Positions 41,855 to 52,600 of a DNA stretch of 64,000 bases are shown in pieces. Both the position numbers and the translations under genes were made by a program. Source of the DNA: Microglena sp. YARC (lineage: Eukaryota > Chlorophyta > Chlorophyceae > Chlamydomonadales > Chlamydomonadaceae); NCBI GenBank assembly GCA_022414725.1, contig CM039463.1:36470863-36534862 (forward strand), in the 5' to 3' direction. Positions within the stretch are counted from its first letter, which is position 1. Each line of letters opens with the position of its first letter. The notes under the pieces were generated by a model. The model searched no databases, was not told where the DNA came from, and saw only the letters and a program-made list of their open reading frames with translations.

Positions 41855-42253
41855 CTACATCATCTTCAACCTGCGGCCACCAACGCCCACAACCACACCG
41901 CTATCATCTACGGCCACATCCGTGAAGGGAGCCTTGACACTCACGCCACTGTCATCTGCTGTCACATTAGTGCCCGGGGCGTCGACCACAACATCATCGA
42001 GCATCCTGCGTCCAACGTCCACCAGCACACCGTTATCGTCTACGTCCACACCCGTGAAGGGAGCCGTGACACTCACGCGACTGCCACCGGACATCATTGG
42101 CATGGGCATCATTGGCTTGGGCATCATTGGCTTGGTCTCCATTGGCTTAGTCTCCATTGGCTTGGACTCCATTGGCTTGGTCTCCATTGGCTTGGACTCC
42201 ATTGGCATGGCCCACTTAGCCTTGTGTGCCTGGGCGGCCTCCGCAATCGTCTT
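41855..42253 (-). CDS. Repeat exon of secreted repeat protein, copy C
   Basis: The acceptor GTAAACAG lies at 42,254-42,261. The exon reads KTIAEAAQAHKAKWAM, then seven-residue MES/MET-KP repeats, then two-fold V-APFTxVxVDDxGVxVxVG repeats containing GRRMLDDVVVDAPG, ending GGRRLKMM and a stop. The GRRMLDxxxVDAP core links it to the 16-residue repeat in copies A and B. Composition (Pro/Met/Lys, then Val/Asp/Gly) suggests a structural or matrix-type secreted protein, which is inference. Confidence 0.58.
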   Translation of the reverse strand, partial: KTIAEAAQAHKAKWAMPMESKPMETKPMESKPMETKPMETKPMMPKPMMPMPMMSGGSRVSVTAPFTGVDVDDNGVLVDVGRRMLDDVVVDAPGTNVTADDSGVSVKAPFTDVAVDDSGVVVGVGGRRLKMM

Positions 42254-42261
42254 CTGTTTAC

Positions 42262-42735
42262 AGATGGGAAGGGCATATTGGTCAGGTGGTCTGGAAATCT
42301 TTTCTCGTCAGGATCTGTTGTGTGGTGGTCAGGAAATGTTGTGTGGTGGTCTGGAAGTGTTGTCTGGGGGTTAGGATCTGTTGTGTGGTGGTCAGGAAAT
42401 GTTGTGTGGTGGTCTGGAAGTGTTGTCTGGGGGTTAGGATCTGTTGTGTGGTGGTCAGGAAATGTTGTGTGGTGGTCTGGAAGTGTTGTCTGGGGGTTAG
42501 GATCTGTTGTGTGGTGGTCAGGAAATGTTGTGTGGTGGTCTGGAAGTGTTGTCTGGGGGTTAGGATCTGTTGTGTGGTGGTCAGGAAGTGTTGTATGGGG
42601 GTCCGGATATTTTGTGTGGTGGTCAGGATAGTTGTGTGGTGGTCAGGAAATGTTGTGTGGGGGTCTGGAAGTGTTGTCTGGGGGTCATGATCTGTTGTGT
42701 GGTGGTCAGGAAATGTTTTGTGGTGGTCTAGAAAT
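42262..42735 (-). repeat. 63-bp array of three 21-bp subunits
   Basis: GGATCTGTTGTGTGGTGGTC starts at 42,311 and 42,374 and continues at 63-bp spacing, about seven units. Each unit has three 21-bp subunits. The minus strand reads PDHHTTF/D and NPQTTL in frame, so a heptapeptide repeat cannot be excluded, but the acceptor at 42,254 suggests an intron. Confidence 0.85.
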
Positions 42736-43015
42736 GTCGTCTGGTCTGGGGATGCAGCTCGGCCTCATCCCTTATGCATTCAGTTTTTAGATTGTATAAT
42801 TCAATTTTCACTGCAGCACAAACTCAGGGCCCCCGTTGGAAAAACGATTGTTTAGGGTTCAGTTCAACAGTGTTTATTCTTTTCAGACCTTCCTGCCACA
42901 GTTTGGCAAGTCCCTCTACCCTGATTGGCCTACCCATATACTGTACATACATTTAAATAGGCAGAACAAAACACGGTGGGCAGTGCAACGTGAGCCTAGC
43001 AAAACTGAGTGAATC
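42736..43015 (-). mobile_element. GGGGTAGGCC-family dispersed element, inverted
   Basis: 42,818-42,960 matches 1715-1840 (CTCAGGGCCCCCGTTGGAAA, GTTTAGGGTTCAGTTCA, GGCAAGTCCCTCTACCCTGA). Longest pairwise match of the family in this window. Confidence 0.55.
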
Positions 43016-43850
43016 CTGGAGAGCTCCCGTTGATAAGACTGTACTTCAGGACTGCACTACGACATACCACAGCACTGCACTATAATACCACATGACTGAA
43101 CTTCAGGACTGCACTACAACATGCCACAGCACTGCGATATAATACCACATGACTGTACTTCAGGACTGCACTACAACATGCCACAGCACTGCGATATAAT
43201 ACCACATGACTGTACTTCAGGACTGCACTACAACATGCCACAGCACTGCGATATAATACCACATGACTGTACTTGAGGACTGCACTACAACATGCCACAG
43301 CACGGCACTACGATACCGGATGACTGTACTTCAGGACTGCACTACAACATGCCACAGCACTGCACTATAATAATAACACATAAGTACATAACTGTACTTC
43401 AGGACTGCACTACAACATGTCACAGCACTGCACTATAGTACCACATGACTGTACTTCAGGACTGCACTACATGCCACAGCACTGCACTTTAGTACCACAT
43501 GACTGTACTTCAGGACTGCACTACAACATGCACAGCACTGCACTACAACACCGCATTACTTTAATTCAGGACTGCGTATACTCGAGTGCTGCACCGCACG
43601 GCAGTACGTAGGGCAGCATTGCACTACAGCATCGCAGGTTTATGCAACAGTACCACATAACTGTACATACTGTATTGCAGCACCCTAGGGCATTGCGTAG
43701 GGAAACACTGTACTACAGTACCGCAGCTTTACAACACAGGACTGTACATAATACAGTACTGGGTAACAGGACTGCCGTACGGTACTACAGGGCTGTGCTG
43801 CTACAACAGCAATGAACACCACTCGCATGCATGGCCATATGTGCCTCCAA
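43016..43850. repeat. 57-bp minisatellite, then decayed units
   Basis: GACTGTACTTCAGGACTGCA, CTACAACATGCCACAGCACT units of exactly 57 bp (for example 43,091 to 43,148), about nine copies, then looser ACTGTACATACTGTATTGCA derivatives to 43,800. 57 is a multiple of three, so frames stay open by chance. Confidence 0.9.
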
Positions 43851-45157
43851 TCGATCAGCTAAACCCTAACCCCTGAACCTTAAGCCCACTTGCCTTCATG
43901 GCCATGGTTACCTCCACTCGATCAGCTGAACCCTAAACCCTAAAAGCAAATACCACTTGCCTTCATGGCCATGCGTGCCTCCACTCGATCAACAAAACCA
44001 TGAACCATAAACCCTAAAACCGCCTGCTTCCATGGCCATGGTTGCCTCCACTCTATCTGCTAAGCCCTAAGCCCTAAAACCACCAGCTTAACCCTAAGCC
44101 CGAAGACCACCTGCCTTCATGGCCATGGTTGCCTCCACTCGATCAGCGAAACCCTAAACCCTAAAACCACCAGCTTAACCCTAAGCCCTAAGACCACCTG
44201 CCTTCATGGCCATGGTTGCCTCCACTCGATCAGCGAAACCCTAAATCTTAAACCCACTTGCCTTCGTGGCCATGGTTACCTCCACTCGGTCAGCTAAACC
44301 CTAACCCTAAAACCCACTTGCCTTCATGGCCATATGTGCCTCCACATCGATCAGCTAAACCCAAAACCCTACCAACTAGAGGTGACCGCCCTAACGGGCG
44401 GTCACCTCTCGCACGGTCGTGGTTTCGTGGGTCTGGGTCTCGGTCTAGGTCTAGGTCTAGGTCTGGGTCTCGGTCAGGGTCTGGGCGGGTCTGGGTCTCG
44501 GTCAGGGTCTCGGGTCTGGGTCTCGGTCTCGACCTGGGTCTGGGTCTCGATCTGGGTCTCGGTCTTCTGCGTCTCGAAGCTTCCATGCGGCATCCGCAGG
44601 TCATGCGCAACGCCGGCTGGCGTCGCCCGCACGGGCGGCTCACGGCGCCGAACCCTTAGGTTAAATTGCTCCTCCTCCTCCTCCTCCAGTGTGACCGGTG
44701 TAACCGTGGTGTATCTGCTTAGTTGAGGGCGGTAACAAATAACACCTGCATTCATCACTACATGGCCATGGTTGCCTCGACTCGGTCATCTAAACCCTAA
44801 ACCCCAAACCCACTTGCCTTCATGGCCATGTGTGTCTCCACATCGATCAGCTAAACCCAAAACCCTACAAACAAAAACCACCTGCATTCATCACTTCATG
44901 GCCATGGTTGCCTCCACTCGATCAGCTAAACCCTAACCGCTCAAGCCACTTGCCTTCATGGCCATGGCTTCCTCCACTCGAGCAGTCATGGCTGAAACAG
45001 CGGCAAACTTCTTATCAGCTATGTGTGCCTCCACTCGATCAGCTAAGCCTAAAGCCCCAAAACCACCAGCTTAACCCTAGGCCCTAAGACCACCTGCTTA
45101 TTTGGCCATGGTTGCCTCCACTCGATCAGCTAAACCCTGAACCCTAAAGCCACTTGC
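43851..45157 (-). repeat. Donor-side exon array with TTTAGGG, copy C
   Basis: About 14 units. On the minus strand each has the end of exon 45,158-45,273 (GATCGAGTGGAGGCAACCAT then GGCCATGAAG), a GCAAGT/GCAGGT junction and (GGTTTAG)n. One longer copy (about 44,940-45,035) reads ADKKFAAVSAMTARVEEAMA then MKA, a fuller exon duplicate. Confidence 0.82.
44371..44735. mobile_element. Insertion in the TTTAGGG array, with 14-bp hairpin
   Basis: Interrupts the AAACCCTAC/AAAxxxACCTGC junction found in neighbouring units. Contains a perfect 14-bp inverted repeat with a 4-base loop (AGAGGTGACCGCCC at 44,378; partner 44,396-44,409), a hexamer array GGTCTC/GGTCTA/GGTCTG at 44,430-44,565, and a GC-rich tail. 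Open frames are by-products of the hexamer. Class unknown. Confidence 0.5.
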
Positions 45158-45273
45158 CTTCATAGCTATGGCTTCCTCCACTTGAGCAGTAATGGCTGCA
45201 ACAGCGGCAATCTTCTTATCAGCCATGGCTTTCGCAGCGTCAACCTTCTCACTCACACGGTCCATGACAGTTC
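45158..45273 (-). CDS. Helical exon of secreted repeat protein, copy C
   Basis: The acceptor CAACAG ends at 45,274. The frame reads (G)TVMDRVSEKVDAAKAMADKK, IAAVAAITAQVEEAIAMK, then GCAAGT, a consensus GC-type donor. The first 17 residues match copies A and B. Ala/Lys/Glu periodicity suggests a long amphipathic helix. Other units in the array add VEATMAMKA modules, so alternative transcripts could lengthen the helix. Confidence 0.6.
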
Positions 45274-45664
45274 CTGTTGGATTGGGTTGTTGGGTTGGAT
45301 TGGGTCGTTGGGTTGCATTGGACTGTTAAATGCTGGGTTGGATTGGGTTGCTACATGGGATTTGGGGTGTCGTTGGATTGGATTGGATTGTTACATGGGA
45401 TTTGGGGCGAGGATTTATATTGTTAACCAACACCAGTCCGTGTCATGGTATCTGAACGTTTGAGCACTTGCATAATTGAGATCTTGGGTGGATTGGATTG
45501 TTACATGATATTTTTGGAGAAGATTTATTTTGTCAAAACACCAGTGTTAAATTGTCAACGGCATTTGGATCAATTGAATAATTGACTTCTTGGGTGTATA
45601 GGATTGGATTGTTACATGGTTTTATAGCCGAATATGAGCTTCTTGGTAATGAGCAGCCTAGTTG
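45274..45664 (-). other. Copy C intron
   Basis: GGATTGGATTGTTACATGG units, as in copies A and B. No exon recognised. Confidence 0.6.
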
Positions 45665-45905
45665 TGCACGATGCCGCCAGGGTCCAAATGGGGCAGATTG
45701 ATCGCAATGATGGTGCTGAATGATGAGGATGGCTACAAGCCTCTACAATAACAGCATACGTGTGCACGATGCCGCCAGGTCTAACTGGGTTGACATATGC
45801 AATTGGGAAGCAGGAGGAGGAGCAAAAAGAGGACTGGTACAAGCCTGCACACTGGCAGCCTACTTGGTGTAAGATGCCAACCAGGTTCCAACTGGGTTAA
45901 CGTAT
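45665..45905 (-). repeat. Triplicated micro-exon block, copy C
   Basis: Minus-strand units: AACCCAG then TTGGAACCTGGTTGGCATC (about 45,865-45,896; extra bases relative to A and B), VRPGGIVHT (about 45,760-45,790) and a third near 45,670-45,695. The first unit has CCCAG acceptor and GTAGGC donor. Two extra T/A bases would shift the frame, which may be an error. Confidence 0.48.
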
Positions 45906-45999
45906 TACAACAATCATCATCATCATCATCATCAAGATGTCGCCAAATAATCGTTATCGCTTATCGTGGAGACGAGACCTGAGCAGTGTTTTTACCTAC

Positions 46000-46075
46000 C
46001 CTTCATCATGAGACCCGCATCGACCGAGGCGACTAGTAGTAGAAGCACGGGCACCAAATATGTTGGAGAATTCAT
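46000..46075 (-). CDS. Signal-peptide exon of secreted repeat protein, copy C
   Basis: MNSPTYLVPVLLLLVASVDA then GLMMK and one base, donor GTAGGT. Asn replaces Thr at position 2, otherwise identical to copy A. Intron 1 is short (about 100 bp to the first micro-exon unit), with only about 30 bp of ATC repeat. With intact acceptor and donor sites this copy looks the most likely to be functional. Confidence 0.68.
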
Positions 46076-46380
46076 TGTAGATTCTGCGGGGGTAAAGCAT
46101 GGCACGGGGGAAAGGCAGTTTGAAAGCTTCTGTCTGGTTGGAGGGTGGGGTGAACTTCGAAGTTCGAATCACTAGCATTATTTTTACTGTTAGTTTATAT
46201 TCTACCGACGGAAAGGTGGGGTTAAATGATTAGTTTGAACCACTAGCATTATTTTACTGTTGGTTTATATTCTACAGAGTTTAAGGTGGGGTGAACTTAG
46301 AAGTTTGAATTACTCACAGTATTATACTATTAATTTCTATTCTACCGGTTTGTTGCTCCTTGCTGAATCCTCATTGAATG
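46076..46380 (-). promoter_or_regulatory. Upstream tandem repeats of copy C
   Basis: Three units of GGTGGGGTxAAxTxxxAGTT, GAAxxACTxxCAxxATTxTA and CTxTTxxTTTxTATTCTAC between 46,138 and 46,350. Same arrangement as upstream of A and B. Possible promoter or 5' UTR. Confidence 0.35.
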
Positions 46381-46414
46381 TATTAACAGGGCTGCACATT
46401 TGGGGGCAGCCGGG

Positions 46415-46560
46415 TATCTTCGGGGGACCACTTGCGAGTACCGCCCCCCTTTGGGGGGTGAGCTAGTCCGCCTAGGGGCGGTACTAGCTTACCCGGAGGG
46501 CCGATACTTGAAATACAGGCTGCCTAAGACTTGCTAGTACCGGCCCCTTGGCGGGTTTGC
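46415..46560. mobile_element. Fold-back insertion unique to block C
   Basis: Blocks A and B read CCGGGTAGTTGTTTTGGCAGG. Block C has about 140 bp inserted after CCGGGTA, with GCGGGTTTGCTTTGGCAGG on the right, so GGGT-type flanks may be a degenerate target duplication. The interior has AGTACCGCCCC and GGGGCGGTACT in opposition. Confidence 0.55.
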
Positions 46561-47741
46561 TTTGGCAGGTCCTGGGGTGACAATCCTTTCAATACAAAAT
46601 AAAAGGGCTACTGGCCTTACGAATATCCACTTGAGTAACAATCCCTTCATACAAAAAGAATTTTGAACAGGATTTATTTTTTTATTAAATTAGGGGGGGT
46701 TAACTCGAAAGGATGTATTTTCTTCATAAAAAGTTAATAATAAAGGTAATCGAAAAACATATTTAATTACAATAAAATTTGTTCTCAAGGTGGGATTTAG
46801 AAGTCGATTAATATCCGTGCTGCATGAAATCAAGCGACTGGTTGAAAGGATCAAAGGTTTATTTCCATGAAACTTGGAACTTTTGTAAACATGGCCCAGC
46901 CAGCATTTGGCTGTTCGCCGTCTTCTGCGACTCTATTTTCAGGGTGACCCCTGATGCCCCGTCAACAAAGAAAATCGGCAGAGGTTTTTCTAGCGCTCTT
47001 AGTCTGAGTACTAAAGGACTGGTCCTTAGTTGTGTCTTCTGTCATGACTAAAATGAATTTTAAAATCTGCAAACTGCAGTCCATTCAATGATTAGCTACC
47101 TGCATTCCTATGTATGTACGTATGTTACACCAGGGGAAGTCCAAATAGGCTAAAAGGAATTGCCCAATTGTAATAAAAAAAAAAGTTAAAAGAAAAGGAT
47201 TGGTGAACCTGAGCCCCCAAACAAATCGTTCTATCGTAAAAGAGCAGCCTAGCCGATTTGTTTGTTTTTTATAAATTGGATTTTCGTTGGTCTCAAGCAA
47301 AAGTGGGTCTTCGCGCGCATAGCCCTAAGAGCTCGAGGGCAAAGCTCTGGGAAGCTTTGGATTGAACTGTGATTGGGTTGAGTAGCCTTGTCCGCTGCGT
47401 AGGACTATGACCAGGATTTTGGCGACCGGCTTATGGGTTGGATTGATTTATAAAATGGCCTCTCAGCCTCGAGCATTATGGAATGAATAAATAAGCGCAA
47501 CTATTTGGCTCCGTATCCGAACTGATTCGTCATAGTAGCGGATAAGATGACTGATGGCTAGGTCAGAGCACCAGTGTATCAATACACCACCTTTCAGCTC
47601 TTGTTAGAAATGCAATGCAGTAATGCGGCACTCCACAGTGGGCTTGCGATTTAAAAATAATGCGGTGGGCATAAAAATGTAAACTCGAGTGGCTCGAATT
47701 TAAAGCATATCTCGAGGGTCGGTGAGGTATTTGAGAAAAAT
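46561..47741. other. Block C, no gene recognised
   Basis: Diverged copy of 28,400-29,870 and 35,900-37,970. The 33-codon ORF is broken here (about 46,890-46,990). Dispersed-family core at 47,130-47,170. Confidence 0.6.
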
Positions 47742-48930
47742 CGTTATTTCGCATCCTGAGCGAGCCCACCTCTCTTAACTCCGTTGATTGCATCACCAAC
47801 CAGGGCGCAATATCACAGTCATCCCCTTTACTGATCGTTACCAGTGAGCGCGCCAAGTCAACGTGGGCTGCAGCCTCTAGGCATTAGCACGGTAAAAATC
47901 ATGAGTGTGACTGGTGTCATTTACTCGACCCTTCCAGCCATCGAGATGGCGCTGTGATCAGGAAATGCGTGCCGTTATTTTGATCGGGGTATTGCACTTG
48001 AAGTTGTCAACCCATCTGGAAATATAATGTCCTCAATAGTGCAAGAGATTTGTCAGGGCTAGATGTAAGACCTACCCTGACTTCGGTAATTGAAAAGTGG
48101 AAATTTGAACAAGACGCAGCAACCCATCATTACCGTGGAAATATCATCATATCAAGTCTGTGCTTTATATGGTTAGTGATTTTGTTTTAACGTGTGTATT
48201 TAAGTTTAAGGTCCGGGGCGTATGCAAAGAGGCCAGAGGGACTTGCCCAAAAGTGACAGGAAGCAGAGCTAAAAACGAACAAACCATTGATGGACTGTTT
48301 TACTTGTTTTACTGCCGAAGACGGCGAGCAGCCAAATTTGTATCTTCTTCTTTTTGACCGCTCCTACAGGTTAAACCAGTCTTGTTCTAGCCCCGACACG
48401 TACGATTACAATAAACCGTCCTTCTTGTAGGCTGTCATCTAGAGATACTCGTCTTTCTCTCTATTGTGCCTGAATGGCAGTCGTGGTAGCTGTGGATAGT
48501 TTACATTTCCTGGTCCTATTTGTTTACTGGCCATAGATGGCGAGCAGCCAAATTGCTAGCTAAAAGCAGTTCAAGTTTCAATGGTACTTGTGTATCTGTG
48601 ATTGCTTTTTGCCACGTTATTTCGTTACCATCGCCAAACTCAGGTACCTGTGTTGGATCTAAGACAAGCCCCCAATCCACGACATCCGGGGAGGACTTCA
48701 GGATTCCGATACTCAGAAGTGCAGGGTAGTTAACTAGTCATGCAATGATCTGATGGCCTTGATCGATAAACTACGGTACAATTATTCTCCAAGGTACACC
48801 TGCCACTGCGACAGTCAGGAGGGAGGCCCATACGTATTATAGGTTATGTCGCAATCCATTATGTTTCCATTCATCCATCCAGTGACCGCCAAATATAAGC
48901 ATAACATCACAAACTCAGTGGAGGATGAAA
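47742..48930. repeat. Left copy of direct duplication flanking the LINE
   Basis: From TTATTTCGCATCCTGAGCGA to CAAACTCAGTGGAGGATGA, repeated at 54,145-55,245. Contains CTGCCGAAGACGGCGAGCAG and a dispersed-family core at 48,205-48,255. Differences between the copies are mainly small indels. Confidence 0.85.
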
Positions 48931-49600
48931 TTGAAATTGAAATTGTTACATCCAAGAAATATAAATACTCTAGGGACGTGAGATTAAGGACACCACGGCG
49001 TACGCAGAAGCTAGCTGTAGTCACCAATAGATAAACACAAAAATATCCAGTACTAGTTGTGATCCCACCCGTAACTGACTGAGAGTCATTTCAGTCAGTC
49101 ACGTGGGTGCAGCTAGCTGGACCAAAAAATGTTAATCCTCCGGCGGGGTGGTGTTCCATGAATCTACGACATTGTAAAATAGTCTGAAAGCTGTCAACAG
49201 AGTGGTGGTGCAGCTGGTCTGCTATAGGAAGAATTTTCTAAATTGGTAAGACCAAGGGTGGTCATGGAGGTCACAAAGGTTTCTGGGGATGGTGCCAATT
49301 GGTACCATATGGTAACACTAGGTAGTGAACAAGGTAGCCAGCTAGTCTTAGGCCGGCCACCAACTGGTGTGTGTTGGGCATGTTTATCCTCTGCCTTAGT
49401 GATGGTTGGTGTCAGAGCAGTATCCCAGCTCTAGAATCCAGATTTCCTTGTCAGCAGCAATGGTGGGTGAGTCCACCCTCGGGCAGGATGGCGAGATCTG
49501 GCCTCAGTTTGGGCCAGATCATCTCTGCTGAGATGGAGGGAGGGGGTAACCAGTCAGGCAGTGTTTTTGCCAAGGACTCCGCGGGGGAGGTCTCTCCAGC

Positions 49601-49950
49601 CTACCTGCGTCCATGATAACGCGCGGGACTCCAAGGGCGCCCTTTGCTGATGGCCTTGTGCAGTAAGTGGACAGCTGCGTCATGAGCTTGATGTAATGCC
49701 CTTGAAGGTGGCGTGTGTGCAGCCAGCAAGAATGTGGCCAGCTCCGTCCCTCGTGGGTGGTACAAATAGGGCATGTGGGGGAGGTGGCAGGGTTGGGTTG
49801 TTAGCATAGGGCATCTTCCAGCGATAGGCAAGCTTCTTGTTCCACAGTCGGCCCCCATCTGGCCTTGCGAGGATGCAGAACTTAGTTTTGTGGGTGATGT
49901 GAGAGGATGTCCAGAATTTATTGCTGGAAATGGGGTAGATGCTCAAGGGG
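49601..49950 (-). pseudogene. LINE ORF2 C-terminal region
   Basis: Frames shift between LAYRWKMPYANNPTLPPPPH, a TTHEGRSWPHSCWLHT segment in place of the usual HILxGCxH, and AHDAAVHLLHKAISKG. The GHILxGCxH...xxxHDAAVxLLxKAIxxG arrangement is that of algal LINE ORF2 ends. Indels break it at least twice. Confidence 0.6.
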
Positions 49951-50429
49951 TTTTATCAGCCAGGTGGTGGCATATATGCCTTTGAGGGGGATGTTGTCCG
50001 AGGTGGCAGCTAGTGGGAAGGTTAAGACTGATCCCGTGGTTGAGGTTAGGTGCTAAGGCTCGTGGGGGAGTTGTGCCAAGAGGTTGTGCAGGGGGGTTGG
50101 ACAGTGGGCCAATAGGTGTTGTGGCGGGGTTGTTCTCCAGTGTGTGTCGGTGTATCGTACAGATGCTGGGTTGGTGGCTGCATTGCGTGCTAGTGCATCT
50201 TGCTCTATCATTGCCCAATATGCCGAGTGTGTGAGCGTACTTTGCAGAGGGTAGTGGTGTGATCCTGCCAGAATGCGTTGGGCCTGTTCACAAGGTGAGT
50301 GCGGGATAGAATGCAGGAGTTCAGAGTGAAGAGAAACGTGTAGAGGTAGTAGGATCTTGAATCATTTTGTTAATGAGTTGGAGTGAGCAGAGGCTGTCAG
50401 TGTGGCAGGGTGAGGTCAGTATTATAATA

Positions 50430-50640
50430 GTCAATGCGTGCTATGGCTTGATGGATGGCCACTAATTCGGCCCGGTTGTTAGTTCTGGTGGGCCTTGGCC
50501 TCCTGGGTTAATGGAATAGCTCATAACCAGCCACAGGTATGTAGGACCCCTGCACCTATTTTGCTGGGGGTGCCAGGGGCTCCCTTGATCAGGCTGCCAT
50601 CAGTATAGACCTGCAGAGCCTAGGGGTAGGTATGGCTGGG
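50430..50640 (-). pseudogene. LINE RNase H domain remnant
   Basis: LQVYTDGSLIKGAPGTPSKI then GAGVLHTCGW. YTDGS (50,593-50,607) carries the first catalytic Asp of RNase H I, and the following GAGV strand is typical. Downstream NRAELVAIHQAIARIDYYN is visible in broken frames (about 50,425-50,490), including the conserved Glu-containing helix. Confidence 0.72.
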
Positions 50641-51499
50641 TAGTGGCAGGGGTAGATAACTGTGGGGAGCAGAGGGGGGCAGTGGTGGGTGGTAGGCTGC
50701 CAGGGCAGGGTAGTGAGGGATTTAAGAGTCCTGGGGTAGGTTGATTTTGTGTGTCTGAAGAGGTAAGGGTAGATGTGCAGGAAGTTATGTGGTTCCCAGT
50801 AGGGTGAGATGCTGAGCATGTGCTGTGACCAGATGTCTTTGAACCCCTGGAGACGGTTTAGGTATTCAGGTTGGCTGCTTGGGTTGCTGATGATGAGAAT
50901 GTGGAGCTTGTGGAGGAGGTAGGGTTGTGATTGTTTGCCCCCTAGCCAGGTTTCAGAGGTGCTGTAGATTTCAGAGAAAGGTCTGGAGTCCACGTGATGG
51001 ATCCAGGGGTGGTGCAATAGTTTCTTGTAGGGGGCATTATAGTTGTCTGGGGATGAGTAAGACAGTGCATGTTGGGATGTGTTGTGCTTCTGCGTGGTCA
51101 GCACTGGCTAGAGCCCACCTGAGTGCCTTGTGTGCATCGGTGACGGAGGTAGGGATGTCCACCAGTGATCCCCCTGTCCAGATGCTGTGGAAGAGATCCC
51201 CGTTGGCTCCAAAGAGCTGGTCAGCTGGGTTCATGGAGGAAAATTCTTCATGGGCAGAATCTAGGTTGGAGTGGGGTAGCAGTTGCGGTGATGGGTGATG
51301 TTGAGGTGTAGGTTAGCTTGGTGCAGGGCTGGGGGAAGAGTGTAGGTGGAGGCAGGGGTGTCCTTGTGTCTGGTGTATAGGGCTGCAAGGTCAGGTAGGA
51401 ATCCTCCTTGTGTGAGTTGGTTCCAAGTTGAAGGCGTGTAGTTTTATTGTATTCAATAGTGTGTGTGGAGGGAGGGTGAGAAGGGTGTTGTACTATGAC

Positions 51500-52600
51500 C
51501 CCCCACACATTTCCGGTGGGGTTATAGAGGAATGTAGTGTCTGCATGCGTGTGGGTTTGATGGCCTTTCTGAGCCAGTGAGGATGCCAGTTTGGGCTGTG
51601 TGTTTGAGTGGTGATTGGATGTCCCAGGTAGGGTTTCGGTCATGAGTGTCTATGTGAAGAAGTTTGTGGACAAGGGCATGGTTATCAGCGTTGAAGCCAG
51701 GTGTAGTGGCCATTGTCCCTGTTGCTGGGAGTTAGTAAGGTGGGAGTCTCTTCTGGGGTTAAGAGATGGGTTGTGGTGGTGGGTGTGTCTTTGAAGGCCT
51801 GGAGAAGGGTGTCATAGGTGGATTGGCCCAGCATAGTGATGAGGTGGGTGGTGTGGTATGTTGTGGTTTCCAGTGGACCTCAGAGGTGGTGGGAGTAATT
51901 GGGTTACTGTGAAGGATAGTGTAACCAATTTGGGTGTATTGACTGATATGGTCGTTGTGCATGGTGATGGGGGCCCATTGGAGGTGGGCAGTGGTGGTGA
52001 TGCTGGGTGTCCCTAGTGTCCATGGTCCGTTTGCTGCGCCAGCTGGTGATGCTGAGGGGTTTGTACTGGTTACCATAGGTGAGTGAAGGAGACGGGTAGG
52101 GGGGGATGGGGATCCAGGGGTAGGGTGGAGCATTGCTGCCTTGAGAAGATCAGGGTGGAGACCTTAGTGATGTTGTAGTGCTTAAAGAAGGGCTTGGCTG
52201 GGCGCGGATGATGGCTTGCAGAGGTGAAGGCGGGATGCCCAGGTTTGTCGCGGCTTCATTGTTGCCCCATGCTTTACCGTAGTGGTCGACGTTGGCTTCC
52301 ATTCGGCTGTGGAGTTGCAAGGTGGTCCACGCCCACCATTGTTCACGCTGAGGTCTCGGAGAGGGTCTGCTGTGTAGTCCGCTTCCTTGACAGGAGGTTG
52401 CGCTCGGCTGGGTGGGGTAGCGCTGAACATGTTGGGCCGTGGAGGCGGGCGGGCGACAAACATGTTCTGCGCATCGGCTGACGGTTTGGGTGGGATGGTT
52501 GTATGACGAGGTAAGTTGTCGCTGCGGTAATGGAAGAGGTTGGCATGGCTGAAGGAGGGGAGCAGGTCGGGGCTGTTGCCAGTGAGGTGTGCTGTAAGGA
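51500..52600 (-). pseudogene. LINE linker region
   Basis: Short Pro/Thr/Ser-rich frames such as LSVNNGGRGPPCNSTAEW (52.3 kb), between RT and RNase H. No domain recognised. Position suggests ORF2 connector sequence. Confidence 0.35.

Noticed and set aside
44258..44726. Arg/Ser- or Gly/Leu-rich ORFs
   Set aside because: Produced by the GGTCTC/GGTCTA hexamer array inside an insertion. No conserved domain visible.
43851..45157. Possible telomere or subtelomere from CCCTAAA repeats
   Set aside because: Heptamers are short, interrupted and phased with exon fragments inside a gene. Sequence continues on both sides with ordinary genes.
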